A stretch of 64,000 nucleotides of DNA from Bacteroidaceae bacterium (GCA_017557635.1 JAFYYH010000018.1:1-64000), one strand, 5' to 3'; shown: positions 44,830 to 54,117, counted from the stretch's first letter. Notes: generated by a model from the sequence alone, not told the origin. Made by a program: numbers and translations.

Positions 44830-45912
44830 TTAATTAGTTATTGTCAATACAAAATACTCGGAGCGGGTGCCGATGCGGATGCGGGGGCCCCAGATGCCCA
44901 GGCCTGAGGTGATGTAGTAGCGGGTAGCGCCTCGCTGGTGGTGGCCCCAGGATTTCTCGTACATAGCGTCGGTTATCCAGGAGATGGGCCAGATTTGGCC
45001 GCGGTGGGTGTGTCCGCTGAACTGGAAATCTATTCCGGCCTTCTCAGCCTCCTCAAGATTGTAGGGCTGATGGTCAAGCAATATCGTAAATCCATCAATA
45101 CTGTCTGTCAGGGCGTTTAAAGGCTTGCGGTGACGGTTGGTACGATCATCACGGCCTATTACCGTTATACCCTTGAATGAGGCGGATTCATCACGCAGCA
45201 GACATATGCCTGCATCTTTGAAGAAACGCTCCACCAGAGGTTCGTTGCTATAATAGTCGTGGTTGCCCAGCACTGTCCATACGGGTGCCGTCAGACGGTG
45301 GAACTCATCGGCATACTCACCCTCCAGGACCGGTCTCATGCTTCGGTCCACGACATCGCCTGCAGTCAGGATCAGGTCCGGATTCTCGGCATTAATCAAA
45401 TCTATCCATCGGGCCAGTTCGGCACGACGGTTATGGTAGCCCAAGTGCATGTCGCTTACGAGTACTATCTTGAGCGGCTTTTCCAGTTGCTTATCGGTAT
45501 GGATGGTTAGTTCCTCGCGGTACTTGTGATGATAGTGAATGCCGCCAATTGCCATAAGCAGGATTACACCACCCACAATAGTGCACAAGCCCGTCAGGCT
45601 GTCCTTAAAGAAGGCGGGAGGAATGAGGTGGCAGATGCGTGCCAGTCCGGTAAGCAGGAACCCTATCAGCAGGTAGAGGAAGAAAATGAGCCATGGGTTG
45701 CCCACATTATATACTACGTACGCGAGGCCCATGGGCAGACGCTCAATGCGCAGAAAACTCATAAAGAAGAGGGCCATCCACAGCAGATACACCAGCACGA
45801 CGCCGGCTTTTACAGCCCACATACCCGGCGTAATTCTCCACAGCCTCCAGCATAAATAGATGTTTATGCCAAGGACCAACCCTATGAACAGCAGTGCAAT
45901 TGTCTTATTCAT
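44830..45912 (-). CDS. Membrane-anchored metallophosphoesterase
   Basis: 360 residues. About four or five N-terminal helices (1-130) precede a calcineurin-like phosphoesterase domain: VSDMHLGYHN (D-X-H), AGDVVDRSM (GDxxD), LGNHDYYS (GNHD) and FSGHTHRGQIWP (GHxH). This is the YkuE/YaeI type, some of which cleave UDP-diacylglucosamine or phosphodiester lipids. Its -7 promoter box ends 5 bases before the ATG. It is first in an operon with DUF805 and the FMN-binding lipoprotein. Confidence 0.87.
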   Translation of the reverse strand: MNKTIALLFIGLVLGINIYLCWRLWRITPGMWAVKAGVVLVYLLWMALFFMSFLRIERLPMGLAYVVYNVGNPWLIFFLYLLIGFLLTGLARICHLIPPAFFKDSLTGLCTIVGGVILLMAIGGIHYHHKYREELTIHTDKQLEKPLKIVLVSDMHLGYHNRRAELARWIDLINAENPDLILTAGDVVDRSMRPVLEGEYADEFHRLTAPVWTVLGNHDYYSNEPLVERFFKDAGICLLRDESASFKGITVIGRDDRTNRHRKPLNALTDSIDGFTILLDHQPYNLEEAEKAGIDFQFSGHTHRGQIWPISWITDAMYEKSWGHHQRGATRYYITSGLGIWGPRIRIGTRSEYFVLTITN

Positions 45913-45917
45913 TGCGT

Positions 45918-45946
45918 CAAAGATAGTTCTTTTTTGTGTACCTTTA
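45918..45946. promoter_or_regulatory. Divergent promoter pair for the phosphoesterase operon and the GH43 gene
   Basis: Minus strand TATCTTTG (45918-45925) lies 5 bases before the phosphoesterase ATG. Plus strand TACCTTTA (45939-45946), one mismatch from TAnnTTTG, lies 26 bases before the GH43 ATG at 45973. The two -7 boxes point away from each other 13 bases apart. Confidence 0.5.
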
Positions 45947-45972
45947 TGACTCGAATCACTAACCCAATAAAA

Positions 45973-47625
45973 ATGACAAAACGTAATAACGGGCTGTCAT
46001 GGCTCTGCATAGCCCTTTCATGCTTTGCCGCCATGATGATGTCCTGTTCAGGACAGGCCGAAAGCCGGGAGAAAGAACTTATGACAGTAGGAAATCCTTA
46101 CCTGCCCATGTGGGAGCATATCCCTGACGGCGAGCCTTATGTATTTGAGGACCCGGACAATCCGGGTCAGTTCCGCGTATATATTTACGGTTCACACGAC
46201 AGCATGATTTCAGGCTATTGCGGACGCGAGCTGGTAGTATGGTCGGCCGATGTCAACGACCTGAACCATTGGCGTTATGACGGCGAGATATTCAAGGTTG
46301 ACAAGAACGCAAACGGCGAGCAGCTGAGCCGTCTTGGCGTGGCCGATGTCCTGTACGCACCTGATGTAACAGTTGTCACAGCAGCAGACGGCACCAAGAC
46401 CTACTACCTCTACCCCAACAACCAGTCAGGCGGCCGAAACGGAATGGTATGCAAGAGTTCCCGCCCCGACGGCCCGTTCGAGGTCTGCAACTGGAACAAG
46501 AACAACCCCAACCTGACCGACGGCGTGCTGGCATTTGACCCGGCAGTGTTTGTTGATGATGACGGCAAGGTTTACGGTTACTGGGGCTTTGAGCGCTCAT
46601 ACGCAGCCGAGCTTGACCCCGCCACCATGGCAACCGTAAAGCCCGGCACCAAGATCGTAGAGGATATGGTTCCCGGCCGATACATGGACGGTGAGTTCAA
46701 GTTCTTTGAGGCTTCATCAATACGCAAGATCCAGGATAAGTACATATTCATTTACAGCCGATTCACACTTGAGGGTGAGTTCGGTCTGCCCTCATCAAAC
46801 TACACACTGGCATACGCTTACGGTGACAACCCGCTGGGTCCCTGGACCTACGGAGGTACCGTCATTGACGGCCGTGCACGTGAGAAAAACGAGAATGGTG
46901 AGACTATTGCATCGGCCACAATAGACGGCAACACCCACGGCGGCATCTGCCAGATCAACGGACAGTGGTACGTCTTCTATCACCGCCAGACCGGCACCGA
47001 TGAGTACGCACGTCAGGCAATGGTTGCTCCCATTACCGTAAAGGTGACACCGGGCCCCGGCGGCAAGGTTGAAATATCTGAGGGTGAGTACAACTCAGAG
47101 GGCTTCTCACTGAACGGACTTGATCCGTTGGAGCGTCACTCTGCAGGTCTGGCCTGCTGGTACACCGGCCCCACTCCGGCTGTTCATGACTGGCCCAACA
47201 ACACTTTCTCAGGTTCTTATGTGGCATCGGCCTACGGAACCGACAGCAAGTTTGACAAGCCCTACGAACTGGAGAACAACACCAATCCTGTGGTTAACAA
47301 CACCGACGGCTCAATAGTCGGTTACAAGTACTTCAACTTTGACGCCACAAGCGGCCGCGATGACGTAAGCATGCTGCTCAATCTCATTCCCGAGGGCATA
47401 GACGGCACCATTACCATTATGGCCGACCGTCCCTGGACATCACAGGGTGGCAAGGAGATAGGCAAGATAGAGATCAAGGCAAACATGTCTCAGAAGCCTA
47501 CGGAGATGGCTGTCAAACTCCCGGCGCTGGCCCAGTACAAAGGCAAGCACGCCATCTACTTCACATTCAAATCAGACACAAAAGAAAAGTCCATCTGTAC
47601 CCTGTTGGACCTGAAGTTCCAATAA
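45973..47625 (+). CDS. GH43-family glycoside hydrolase lipoprotein
   Basis: About 550 residues from the ATG at 45973 (MTKRNNGLSW). A start at 45934 would overlap the promoter box. A lipobox (MMSCSGQ) is followed by a five-bladed GH43 domain: the base Asp in the DGEPYVFEDPD region, YAPDVT with the pKa-modulating Asp, and the acid Glu near GEFKFFEASSI. A C-terminal beta-sandwich (about 420-550) resembles a CBM6-like module. It is probably an arabinofuranosidase or xylosidase, which fits the neighbouring ara operon, though no SusC/D pair is present. Confidence 0.83.
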   Translation: MTKRNNGLSWLCIALSCFAAMMMSCSGQAESREKELMTVGNPYLPMWEHIPDGEPYVFEDPDNPGQFRVYIYGSHDSMISGYCGRELVVWSADVNDLNHWRYDGEIFKVDKNANGEQLSRLGVADVLYAPDVTVVTAADGTKTYYLYPNNQSGGRNGMVCKSSRPDGPFEVCNWNKNNPNLTDGVLAFDPAVFVDDDGKVYGYWGFERSYAAELDPATMATVKPGTKIVEDMVPGRYMDGEFKFFEASSIRKIQDKYIFIYSRFTLEGEFGLPSSNYTLAYAYGDNPLGPWTYGGTVIDGRAREKNENGETIASATIDGNTHGGICQINGQWYVFYHRQTGTDEYARQAMVAPITVKVTPGPGGKVEISEGEYNSEGFSLNGLDPLERHSAGLACWYTGPTPAVHDWPNNTFSGSYVASAYGTDSKFDKPYELENNTNPVVNNTDGSIVGYKYFNFDATSGRDDVSMLLNLIPEGIDGTITIMADRPWTSQGGKEIGKIEIKANMSQKPTEMAVKLPALAQYKGKHAIYFTFKSDTKEKSICTLLDLKFQ

Positions 47626-47662
47626 AAAAGAAAGGGCGGCCAAACGGCTGCCCTTTCTTTTT
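47625..47662. terminator. Bidirectional terminator between the GH43 gene and rpiB
   Basis: A 17-bp stem (AAAAAGAAAGGGCGGCC against GGCTGCCCTTTCTTTTT, one G-T pair) with an AAAC loop. It has A-run and T-run flanks, so it can serve both convergent genes. Confidence 0.88.
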
Positions 47663-47674
47663 CAATTGAATCGA

Positions 47675-48103
47675 TCACTTAACGGGGATGCTGTCAACGC
47701 GAGCCTGATGGCGACCTCCCTCGAAGGGGGTGTTCAGATACTCGTCCATGATCTTGCGGGCCATATCGTTATCGATGAAACGGCCGGGCATAACCAGAAC
47801 GTTGGCATCATTGTGCTGACGGATCAGGTGAGCAATCTCAGGGATCCAGCAGAGTCCGGCGCGGATGCTCTGATGCTTGTTCAGAGTCATTGAGATACCC
47901 TCACCGCTGCCGCACATGGCTATACCCTTCTCTACCTCACCGTTCTCAATGCCGCGGGCCAGTGCATGACCGTAATCGGCATAGTTGCAACTGTCGGGAG
48001 AGTAGGTGCCGTAGTCCTTGAACTCCAGCCCCTTCTCCTTCAAGTATTCTATAACAAACTGCTTTAACGGGAAAGCAGCGTGGTCACTTGCAATTCCTAT
48101 CAT
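47675..48103 (-). CDS. rpiB: Ribose-5-phosphate isomerase B
   Basis: 142 residues of the RpiB/LacAB family. Motifs are IGIASDHAAFPLK, the catalytic Cys and anion loop MCGSGEGISMTLNK, and GRFIDNDMARKI. It interconverts ribose-5-phosphate and ribulose-5-phosphate. Its start overlaps the transketolase stop by one base, so the two are co-translated. Confidence 0.93.
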   Translation of the reverse strand: MIGIASDHAAFPLKQFVIEYLKEKGLEFKDYGTYSPDSCNYADYGHALARGIENGEVEKGIAMCGSGEGISMTLNKHQSIRAGLCWIPEIAHLIRQHNDANVLVMPGRFIDNDMARKIMDEYLNTPFEGGRHQARVDSIPVK

Positions 48104-50118
48104 TACCCCAGCAATGACTTAACCTGAGCATATACGTTCTCAGCTGTGAAACCGAGCTTCTCATCGAGCACCTTGTAAGGAGCTGAGAAACCGAATGAGC
48201 TGAGACCCCAAACCTTACCGCTGGCACCAACCAGACCCTCAAGGGTTACAGGCAGACCTGCGGTGAGACCGAACTTCTTCTTGTTACCGGGCAGAATGCT
48301 GCGCTGGTAAGCCTTGGACTGGCTGCGGAAGAGGCCCTCGGAAGGAACGCTTACGATGCGGCACTTGATACCGTCCTGACGCAGGAGCTCGGCACCGGCA
48401 ACCAGAGTTGATACCTCTGAACCTGAAGCGAGCAGGATAACATCGAAGTCTGCATCTGAACCTGCTACGATGTAAGCACCCTTGGCAGCCTGGCTGTAGT
48501 CATTACCTGCGGGCAGAGTCTTGATGTTCTGACGGCTCAGGATAAGACCTGTGGGTGAAGTGGTATTCTCCATGGCGAGCTTCCAAGCCTGTGTGGTCTC
48601 GTCGCTGTCGGCGGGACGGAGAACAAGCATTGAGTTCTTGCCCTTATGAGTCTTGAGCTTCTCCATGAGACGGATCTGTGCCTCCTGCTCAACGGGCTCA
48701 TGTGTAGGACCGTCCTCACCAACGCGGAATGCATCGTGAGTCCAGATGAACTTAACGGGGAGCTCCATGAGGGCAGCCATACGTACGGCGGGCTTCATGT
48801 AGTCTGAGAATACAAAGAATGTACCGCAAGCGGGGATAACACCACCGTGCAGAGCCATACCGATGCAGCAGCAAGCCATGGTGAGCTCGGCTACGCCAGC
48901 CTGGAAGAATGCACCGCTGAAGTCACCCTTAACCATGTTGGTTGTATACTTGAGGAAACCGTCTGTCTTATCTGAGTTGCTGAGGTCGGCACTTGCGCAG
49001 ATCATGTTGGGAACCTGCTGAGCGAGCTGGCTCAGAACTGCAGCAGATGCTGAACGTGTAGCGTCATCGGCCTTCTGCTCAACCTTACTCCAGTCAATCT
49101 TGGGAGCCTTGCCGCTGAACCACTCCTTGAGGAGGGCAGCCTTCTCAGGATTTGCCTTCTCCCAAGCAGCCTTGCGGGCATACTTGGCATCCATGATCTT
49201 ACGGAGTTCCTTGGCGCGGTCAGCATAGAGCTTCTTAACCTCAGGGAAGATCTGGAAAGGATTCTCGGGATCACCGCCCAGAGCCTTGATGGTGTTGGTG
49301 TAAGCATCACCGCCCAGAGGAGCACCGTGAGTCTTGCAGTTACGCTCGTAGCTGCTGCCGTCGGCCTTGAGGGCACCCTTACCCATGATGCACTTACCGA
49401 TGATCAGGGTCGGTTTGCCATTGGCGTTCTGAGCCATGGTCAGAGCACCGCGGATCTGGTCAACGCAGTTACCGTTGATCTCATATACGTTCCAACCCCA
49501 TGCACGATACTTGGCAGCGGTATCCTCAGAGGTTACCACCTTGGTCTCGGTTGAGAGCTGGATGTCATTTGAATCATAGAACATGATGAGGTTGTCAAGA
49601 CCCAGAGTACCGGCAATACGGCCAGCGCCCTGTGAAATCTCCTCCTGGATACCACCGTCAGAGATGTAAGCGTAGATCTTGTGGTTCATTACCTCCTCAC
49701 CCAGTACGGCTGCCAGATGCTTCTCAGCGATGGCGGCACCTACTGCAAATACGTGACCCTGACCAAGAGGACCGGAGGTGTTCTCGATACCGCGAGCAAC
49801 CTCGAGTTCGGGGTGACCGGTTACGGGTGAGCCCCACTGACGCAGAGTGGCCAGCTCCTCCATTGAGAACTTACCTGTAAGGGCAAGCTGTGAGTAAAGC
49901 ATGGGAGCCATGTGGCCGGGATCCAGGAAGAAACGGTCACGTCCCTCATACTTCATGTTGCGGGGATCGTACTCCAGGAACTCGCTGAAAAGCACGTTAA
50001 TGAAATCAGCGCCACCCATAGCACCACCGGGGTGACCGGACTTGGCCTTCTCGACCATTGATGCAGCCAGAATACGGATATTGTCGGCTGCTTTGTTCAT
50101 CAATTCTTTACTGTTCAT
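48103..50118 (-). CDS. tkt: Transketolase
   Basis: 671 residues, full-length two-domain enzyme. The thiamine diphosphate domain shows KSGHPGGAMGGADF, GPLGQG and YISDGGIQEEISQGAGRIAG with the Mg ligands. The pyrimidine domain shows TMACCCIGMALHGG and THDAFRVGEDGPTHEPVEQ. It moves two-carbon units in the pentose phosphate pathway and completes, with rpe and rpiB in this window, the route from arabinose to glycolysis. Confidence 0.95.
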   Translation of the reverse strand: MNSKELMNKAADNIRILAASMVEKAKSGHPGGAMGGADFINVLFSEFLEYDPRNMKYEGRDRFFLDPGHMAPMLYSQLALTGKFSMEELATLRQWGSPVTGHPELEVARGIENTSGPLGQGHVFAVGAAIAEKHLAAVLGEEVMNHKIYAYISDGGIQEEISQGAGRIAGTLGLDNLIMFYDSNDIQLSTETKVVTSEDTAAKYRAWGWNVYEINGNCVDQIRGALTMAQNANGKPTLIIGKCIMGKGALKADGSSYERNCKTHGAPLGGDAYTNTIKALGGDPENPFQIFPEVKKLYADRAKELRKIMDAKYARKAAWEKANPEKAALLKEWFSGKAPKIDWSKVEQKADDATRSASAAVLSQLAQQVPNMICASADLSNSDKTDGFLKYTTNMVKGDFSGAFFQAGVAELTMACCCIGMALHGGVIPACGTFFVFSDYMKPAVRMAALMELPVKFIWTHDAFRVGEDGPTHEPVEQEAQIRLMEKLKTHKGKNSMLVLRPADSDETTQAWKLAMENTTSPTGLILSRQNIKTLPAGNDYSQAAKGAYIVAGSDADFDVILLASGSEVSTLVAGAELLRQDGIKCRIVSVPSEGLFRSQSKAYQRSILPGNKKKFGLTAGLPVTLEGLVGASGKVWGLSSFGFSAPYKVLDEKLGFTAENVYAQVKSLLG

Positions 50119-50170
50119 TGCAATATATGTTTAGTTTTGAATTTGCGTCTCTTTGATTTCGCGCAGTAGC

Positions 50171-50204
50171 TTGCAAATTTAGGCCTTTTTCCTTACTTTT
50201 GCAA
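50171..50204. promoter_or_regulatory. Overlapping divergent promoters of tkt and the histidine phosphatase operon
   Basis: Minus strand: TAAATTTG (50174-50181) with TTG (50202-50204) as -33. Plus strand: TACTTTTG (50194-50201) with TTG (50171-50173) as -33. Each -33 box touches the other promoter's -7 box, making the region an imperfect palindrome (TTGCAAATTTA...TACTTTTGCAA). Leaders are about 50 and 25 bases. Confidence 0.65.
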
Positions 50205-50231
50205 CATTATAAATCATACTGACCTAAACAA

Positions 50232-51623
50232 ATGAAGAAATCAATTCTAATCAGCCTGGCATTGCTCCTCCCGCTGACTCTGTGTGCAGAAATCACCAAG
50301 AAAGAAGACATCAACAAGGACAACCTCTACAAGTTCAGAGGAAGTATGCTCCAGTACGTTGATCCGGGAGTAACCTATTCAAAAGCCCCCAAGGGTTTCA
50401 AGGCTTTCTATATGAGCCACTACGGCCGTCACGGTTCACGTTACCTGCTCAACACACCGCAGTACAACGATCCTTATTCAATCCTTAAGGCAGCCGATGA
50501 CAAAGGCGTGCTGACCGAGTTCGGAAAGGACGTTCTGAGACGTCTTGAGATCATGGCCAAGGATGCCGACGGACACCTGGGTGACCTGACAATAGTAGGC
50601 CAGCAGCAGCACCGCGGAATTGCCCGCCGTATGGTTCGCAACTATCCTGAGATTTTCAACAAGAAAACCACGATAGTAGCCCGTTCGACCACATCACATC
50701 GCGTTATGGCCAGTATGACAGCTGCCATGATGGAATTCTCAAGCATACTGCCCCAGATGAACATCGACTACAACTGCAGCGATTACGACAGAGGCTACAT
50801 GAACTCCGAGGACCGTGCCATCAACAGCGCCAAGAACAGCCGCGAGAGAAACGCAGCAGTTAACGCCTTCAACGCAAAGCACAACAACCCCGAGCGTCTG
50901 ATGTGCGCCCTCTTCACTGACACCACATTCATCACCCGCTATCCCAGAACATCTTCAAGTTCACGCGCCGGCCTGGCAGGCGGCGGTCAGGAGACCACAA
51001 CCACAGCCGTTGCGACATCGGACCGTTCAGACGATCTCTACACCAAGATATATGACATTGCAGCCAACATGGGCAGCCACTCATACCTGGGCTTTGATCT
51101 GGATGATGTATTCACATATGAGGAGTGGTATGACTGCTGGCTCCAGAACAACCTCTACTGGTACTCAGTTTCAGGTTACAATGACCTGACCCAGAACATA
51201 GTACCTTACGGCCACGCAACACTGCTTCAGGATTTCCTGGACAAGGCCGATGAGGCTCTGGCAAACGGCACCCCGAGCGCCAACCTGCGATACGGACATG
51301 ACACCGCCCTCTATCCCCTGCTCTGCCTCATGGAGGTGAACGACTGCGCTTACGCTCCCAAGGACATTGAGGACCTGGCCAACAAATGGGTAAACTACGA
51401 CATAGTACATATGGCAAGTAACCTGCAACTCATATTCTTCAAGAACAAGAAGGGAACCGTTCTGGTAAGAGCTCTTGTTGATGAGAAGGAGGCCAAGCTG
51501 CCGGTTGAGTGCTATAAGGATGCCAAGGGTGTCGAGTATCCCTACTTCTACGAGTGGAACAAACTTGAGAAGTACTACCGCGACATTCTGGCCAAGTGGA
51601 CAAGAATCAAGGCTGAGCTCTAA
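50232..51623 (+). CDS. Histidine phosphatase superfamily protein (branch 2)
   Basis: 463 residues with a signal peptide (ISLALLLPLTLCAE). The catalytic phospho-His motif reads HYGRHGSRYL (RHGSR), and the distal proton-donor motif is YGHDTALYP. Branch 2 includes phytases, glucose-1-phosphatases and MINPP enzymes. A Ser/Thr/Gly-rich stretch (about residues 237-268) interrupts the helical domain. It is periplasmic by its signal peptide and is coupled by a 1-base overlap to the ROK kinase. Substrate unknown; a sugar phosphate or inositol phosphate is plausible. Confidence 0.83.
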   Translation: MKKSILISLALLLPLTLCAEITKKEDINKDNLYKFRGSMLQYVDPGVTYSKAPKGFKAFYMSHYGRHGSRYLLNTPQYNDPYSILKAADDKGVLTEFGKDVLRRLEIMAKDADGHLGDLTIVGQQQHRGIARRMVRNYPEIFNKKTTIVARSTTSHRVMASMTAAMMEFSSILPQMNIDYNCSDYDRGYMNSEDRAINSAKNSRERNAAVNAFNAKHNNPERLMCALFTDTTFITRYPRTSSSSRAGLAGGGQETTTTAVATSDRSDDLYTKIYDIAANMGSHSYLGFDLDDVFTYEEWYDCWLQNNLYWYSVSGYNDLTQNIVPYGHATLLQDFLDKADEALANGTPSANLRYGHDTALYPLLCLMEVNDCAYAPKDIEDLANKWVNYDIVHMASNLQLIFFKNKKGTVLVRALVDEKEAKLPVECYKDAKGVEYPYFYEWNKLEKYYRDILAKWTRIKAEL

Positions 51624-52600
51624 TGCAAAGATTAGCTATCGGAATAGACATAGGCGGACAGTCCTCCAAATGCGGAGTCGTGACACAGGAGGGGACCATA
51701 CTTGAACAGAGTGTGGTCACTTCTTTGGTTGATGACTTTGACGAGTATCTGGAACTGCTGGCAGGCGCCGTAAAGGAACTTGTACGCAAAACCGCCGACC
51801 GCGGCGTTGCCGTGGGAATAGGCATCGGCGCCCCGAATGCCAACCGCCTGGATGGTACAATCCGATACGCACCCAATCTGCGTTGGGCACGCGGAGCCGA
51901 CGGCAAGCCCGGAGTCATATATCTGGCAGACCGTCTTAAAGAGGCAACCGGCCTCCACGTAAGAATAACCAACGATGCCAATGCCGCCGCACGCGGAGAG
52001 CACACTTACGGCGTGGCACGCGGTATCGATGATTTCATAATGCTCACCCTGGGTACAGGAGTCGGCAGCGGAATAATCACTCACGGACGTCTGCTTTACG
52101 GCCACGACGGTTTTGCCGGCGAATTGGGCCACGTATGCGTGGAGCAGAACGGACGCCAGTGCAACTGCGGACTGAAAGGCTGCCTGGAGACTTACGCAAG
52201 TGCCATGGGAGTTGCCCGCACAGCCCGTGAGTTCCTCCAGAAAGATTCAAGGGAGAGCCTGCTGCGCAAATTGGACCCCGAGAAGATATCCTCCAAAGAC
52301 ATCTATGACGCCGCCGTTCAGGGTGATGCCATGGCAAAGGAGATATTCGCATTCACGGGCAGGATTCTTGGACGCGCCATGGGTGATTTCGTAAAGTTCA
52401 GTTCGCCCAAGGCCATAGTGCTGTTCGGAGGTCTGACTAAGTCACGCGAGTTCTTCCATGACGAGATGGTACAGGCCATGAACGACAACCTGATGCAGGT
52501 CTGGAAAGGTCAGATCCAGATTATGTACTCCTCACTGAAGGAGTCCGATGCCGCCATCTTAGGAGCGAGTTCAATGGTTTGGTCACCGGACGAGGTATGA
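51623..52600 (+). CDS. ROK-family sugar kinase (glucokinase-like)
   Basis: 325 residues. The ATP site is IGIDIGGQSSKCGVV, the sugar-binding segment contains NDANAAARGEH and GELGHVCV, and the zinc motif is CNCGLKGCLE. No helix-turn-helix region is present, so it is a kinase and not a NagC-type repressor. The family phosphorylates glucose or related hexoses. It overlaps the phosphatase upstream by one base and the glycosyltransferase downstream by four. Confidence 0.88.
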   Translation: MQRLAIGIDIGGQSSKCGVVTQEGTILEQSVVTSLVDDFDEYLELLAGAVKELVRKTADRGVAVGIGIGAPNANRLDGTIRYAPNLRWARGADGKPGVIYLADRLKEATGLHVRITNDANAAARGEHTYGVARGIDDFIMLTLGTGVGSGIITHGRLLYGHDGFAGELGHVCVEQNGRQCNCGLKGCLETYASAMGVARTAREFLQKDSRESLLRKLDPEKISSKDIYDAAVQGDAMAKEIFAFTGRILGRAMGDFVKFSSPKAIVLFGGLTKSREFFHDEMVQAMNDNLMQVWKGQIQIMYSSLKESDAAILGASSMVWSPDEV

Positions 52601-53712
52601 AGATAGGATTCGACGCAAAGCGCCTGTTCAACAACTTTACCGGTCTGGGAAACCACAGCCGTACGACTGTTGATATCCTCACGGAATACTATCCGGATAA
52701 CCACTATCTGCTATATACCCCCAAGATCAGACACAACGCCGTCACCGACAAATATACAGAGCACAAATGCTGCCGCACCATACTGCCTCACGGTCTGTTG
52801 AGAGGCAGCGCATGGAGGACGTTCGGTCTGGCAAAGGCCGCAAGGAAGGACGGCGTCGATATATTTCACGGACTCTCCAACGAACTCCCTGCACGGCTTG
52901 ACATACCGTCGGTGGTTACCATCCACGACGTTGCGTTCAAGACCTTCCCTGACATGTACCACGCCATAGACCGTTTTACCTATGACAAGAAATGGCGTCA
53001 CGCATGCAGGATCGCTGACCGCATCATTGCCATAAGCGAATCCACCAAACAGGATATAATTCGTTTCTACGGTGTTGACCCCGCCAGGATTGACGTGGTC
53101 TATCAACCGGTAAACGACATTTACTATACGGCCGATAAGGGTATCTGCCCCCAAAGTCTTGCACAGTATGCAGCCAATCCCTACATGCTTTATGTAGGTT
53201 CCATAAACTCCCGCAAGAACCTGCTGGGAATAGTAAAGGCCATCCAGTTGCTGCCAAAAGAGATACAGATACCCCTGATAGTCATTGGTGACGGCAGGGA
53301 GTACAAGCAGAAAGTACTGGATTACATTACGGAGCACAAACTGCAGGACCGTATAATATTCTCACCCGAAAAGGTGGGAACCGAAGGACTGCGCTACCTC
53401 TACTCCAACGCTCGCCTTCTGGTTTATCCCTCATTCTACGAAGGTTTCGGACTTCCCGTGGTGGAGGCACTGCTTTCCAAATGTCCCGTTGTGACCAGCA
53501 ATGTCTCATCACTGCCCGAAGCAGCAGGCCCCGATTCACTGCTGGTCGACCCCGCCAGCATCGAGGACATAGCAGAAAAGTTGAAGATACTGCTTACAGA
53601 TGACCCGCTGCGGGAGTCAATCATTGAGAAAGGCTACCGGTACGCCATGGACAGTTTCAGCCCGAAGGTTCTGGCCGACCGGCTCATGGAAGTCTACAGC
53701 AAACTGGCATAA
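52597..53712 (+). CDS. Glycosyltransferase family 4 protein
   Basis: 371 residues from the ATG at 52597 (MKIGFDAKRLFNNFTGLGNH), which forms an ATGA overlap with the kinase stop. GT-B fold; the donor-binding C-terminal domain shows YVGSINSRKNLLGIVKAI, VIGDGREYKQK and the E-x7-E-like motif in YPSFYEGFGLPVVEAL. It transfers a sugar from a nucleotide donor, perhaps mannose or glucose, to an unknown acceptor. No polysaccharide cluster surrounds it. Confidence 0.88.
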   Translation: MKIGFDAKRLFNNFTGLGNHSRTTVDILTEYYPDNHYLLYTPKIRHNAVTDKYTEHKCCRTILPHGLLRGSAWRTFGLAKAARKDGVDIFHGLSNELPARLDIPSVVTIHDVAFKTFPDMYHAIDRFTYDKKWRHACRIADRIIAISESTKQDIIRFYGVDPARIDVVYQPVNDIYYTADKGICPQSLAQYAANPYMLYVGSINSRKNLLGIVKAIQLLPKEIQIPLIVIGDGREYKQKVLDYITEHKLQDRIIFSPEKVGTEGLRYLYSNARLLVYPSFYEGFGLPVVEALLSKCPVVTSNVSSLPEAAGPDSLLVDPASIEDIAEKLKILLTDDPLRESIIEKGYRYAMDSFSPKVLADRLMEVYSKLA

Positions 53713-53715
53713 AAC

Positions 53716-53747
53716 AAGTGGAGGCGATCTGATGACCGCCTCCACTT
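53716..53747. terminator. Bidirectional terminator between glycosyltransferase and secG
   Basis: A perfect 11-bp stem, AAGTGGAGGCG against CGCCTCCACTT, around a 10-base loop, followed by ATTATAAAT. It sits in the 53-base gap between convergent stops. Confidence 0.75.
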
Positions 53748-53765
53748 ATTATAAATCCTCAGAGA

Positions 53766-54110
53766 TTATTCCTCAGGAAGATCCTGGATCTCGATCGGAG
53801 AGTCAAATGTAGTTGTTGATGACTCCGGATTAACCAGCTGGTTCTCGATAGCCTCACCCTCCATAACTGAAGATGAGTTGATGGCCTTGGGTTTAGCCAC
53901 GTATGCTGTAAGAATGCTCAGTACTGCAATGCTGGCAATCAGAGTCCATGTGGTCTTTTCAAGGATATCGGTAGTCTTGCGAACACCCATAATCTGGTTT
54001 GATGAAGCAAAACCGGCAGCCAGTCCGCCGCCTTTTGAGTTCTGGATTGTGACAATGAAGCAAAGGAACACTGCCAGAATCACAATAATGACGAGTAAAA
54101 CCTTAAACAT
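53766..54110 (-). CDS. secG: Preprotein translocase subunit SecG
   Basis: 114 residues. Two membrane helices (about 2-22 and 53-72) flank the conserved loop QNSKGGGLAAGFASSNQIMGVRKTTDILEK. The C-terminal 40 residues form an acidic Ser/Thr-rich tail typical of Bacteroidetes SecG. It supports SecYEG-dependent export. It starts 7 bases after the TPR gene and ends the lptE operon. Confidence 0.9.
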   Translation of the reverse strand: MFKVLLVIIVILAVFLCFIVTIQNSKGGGLAAGFASSNQIMGVRKTTDILEKTTWTLIASIAVLSILTAYVAKPKAINSSSVMEGEAIENQLVNPESSTTTFDSPIEIQDLPEE

Positions 54111-54117
54111 TTCTATT

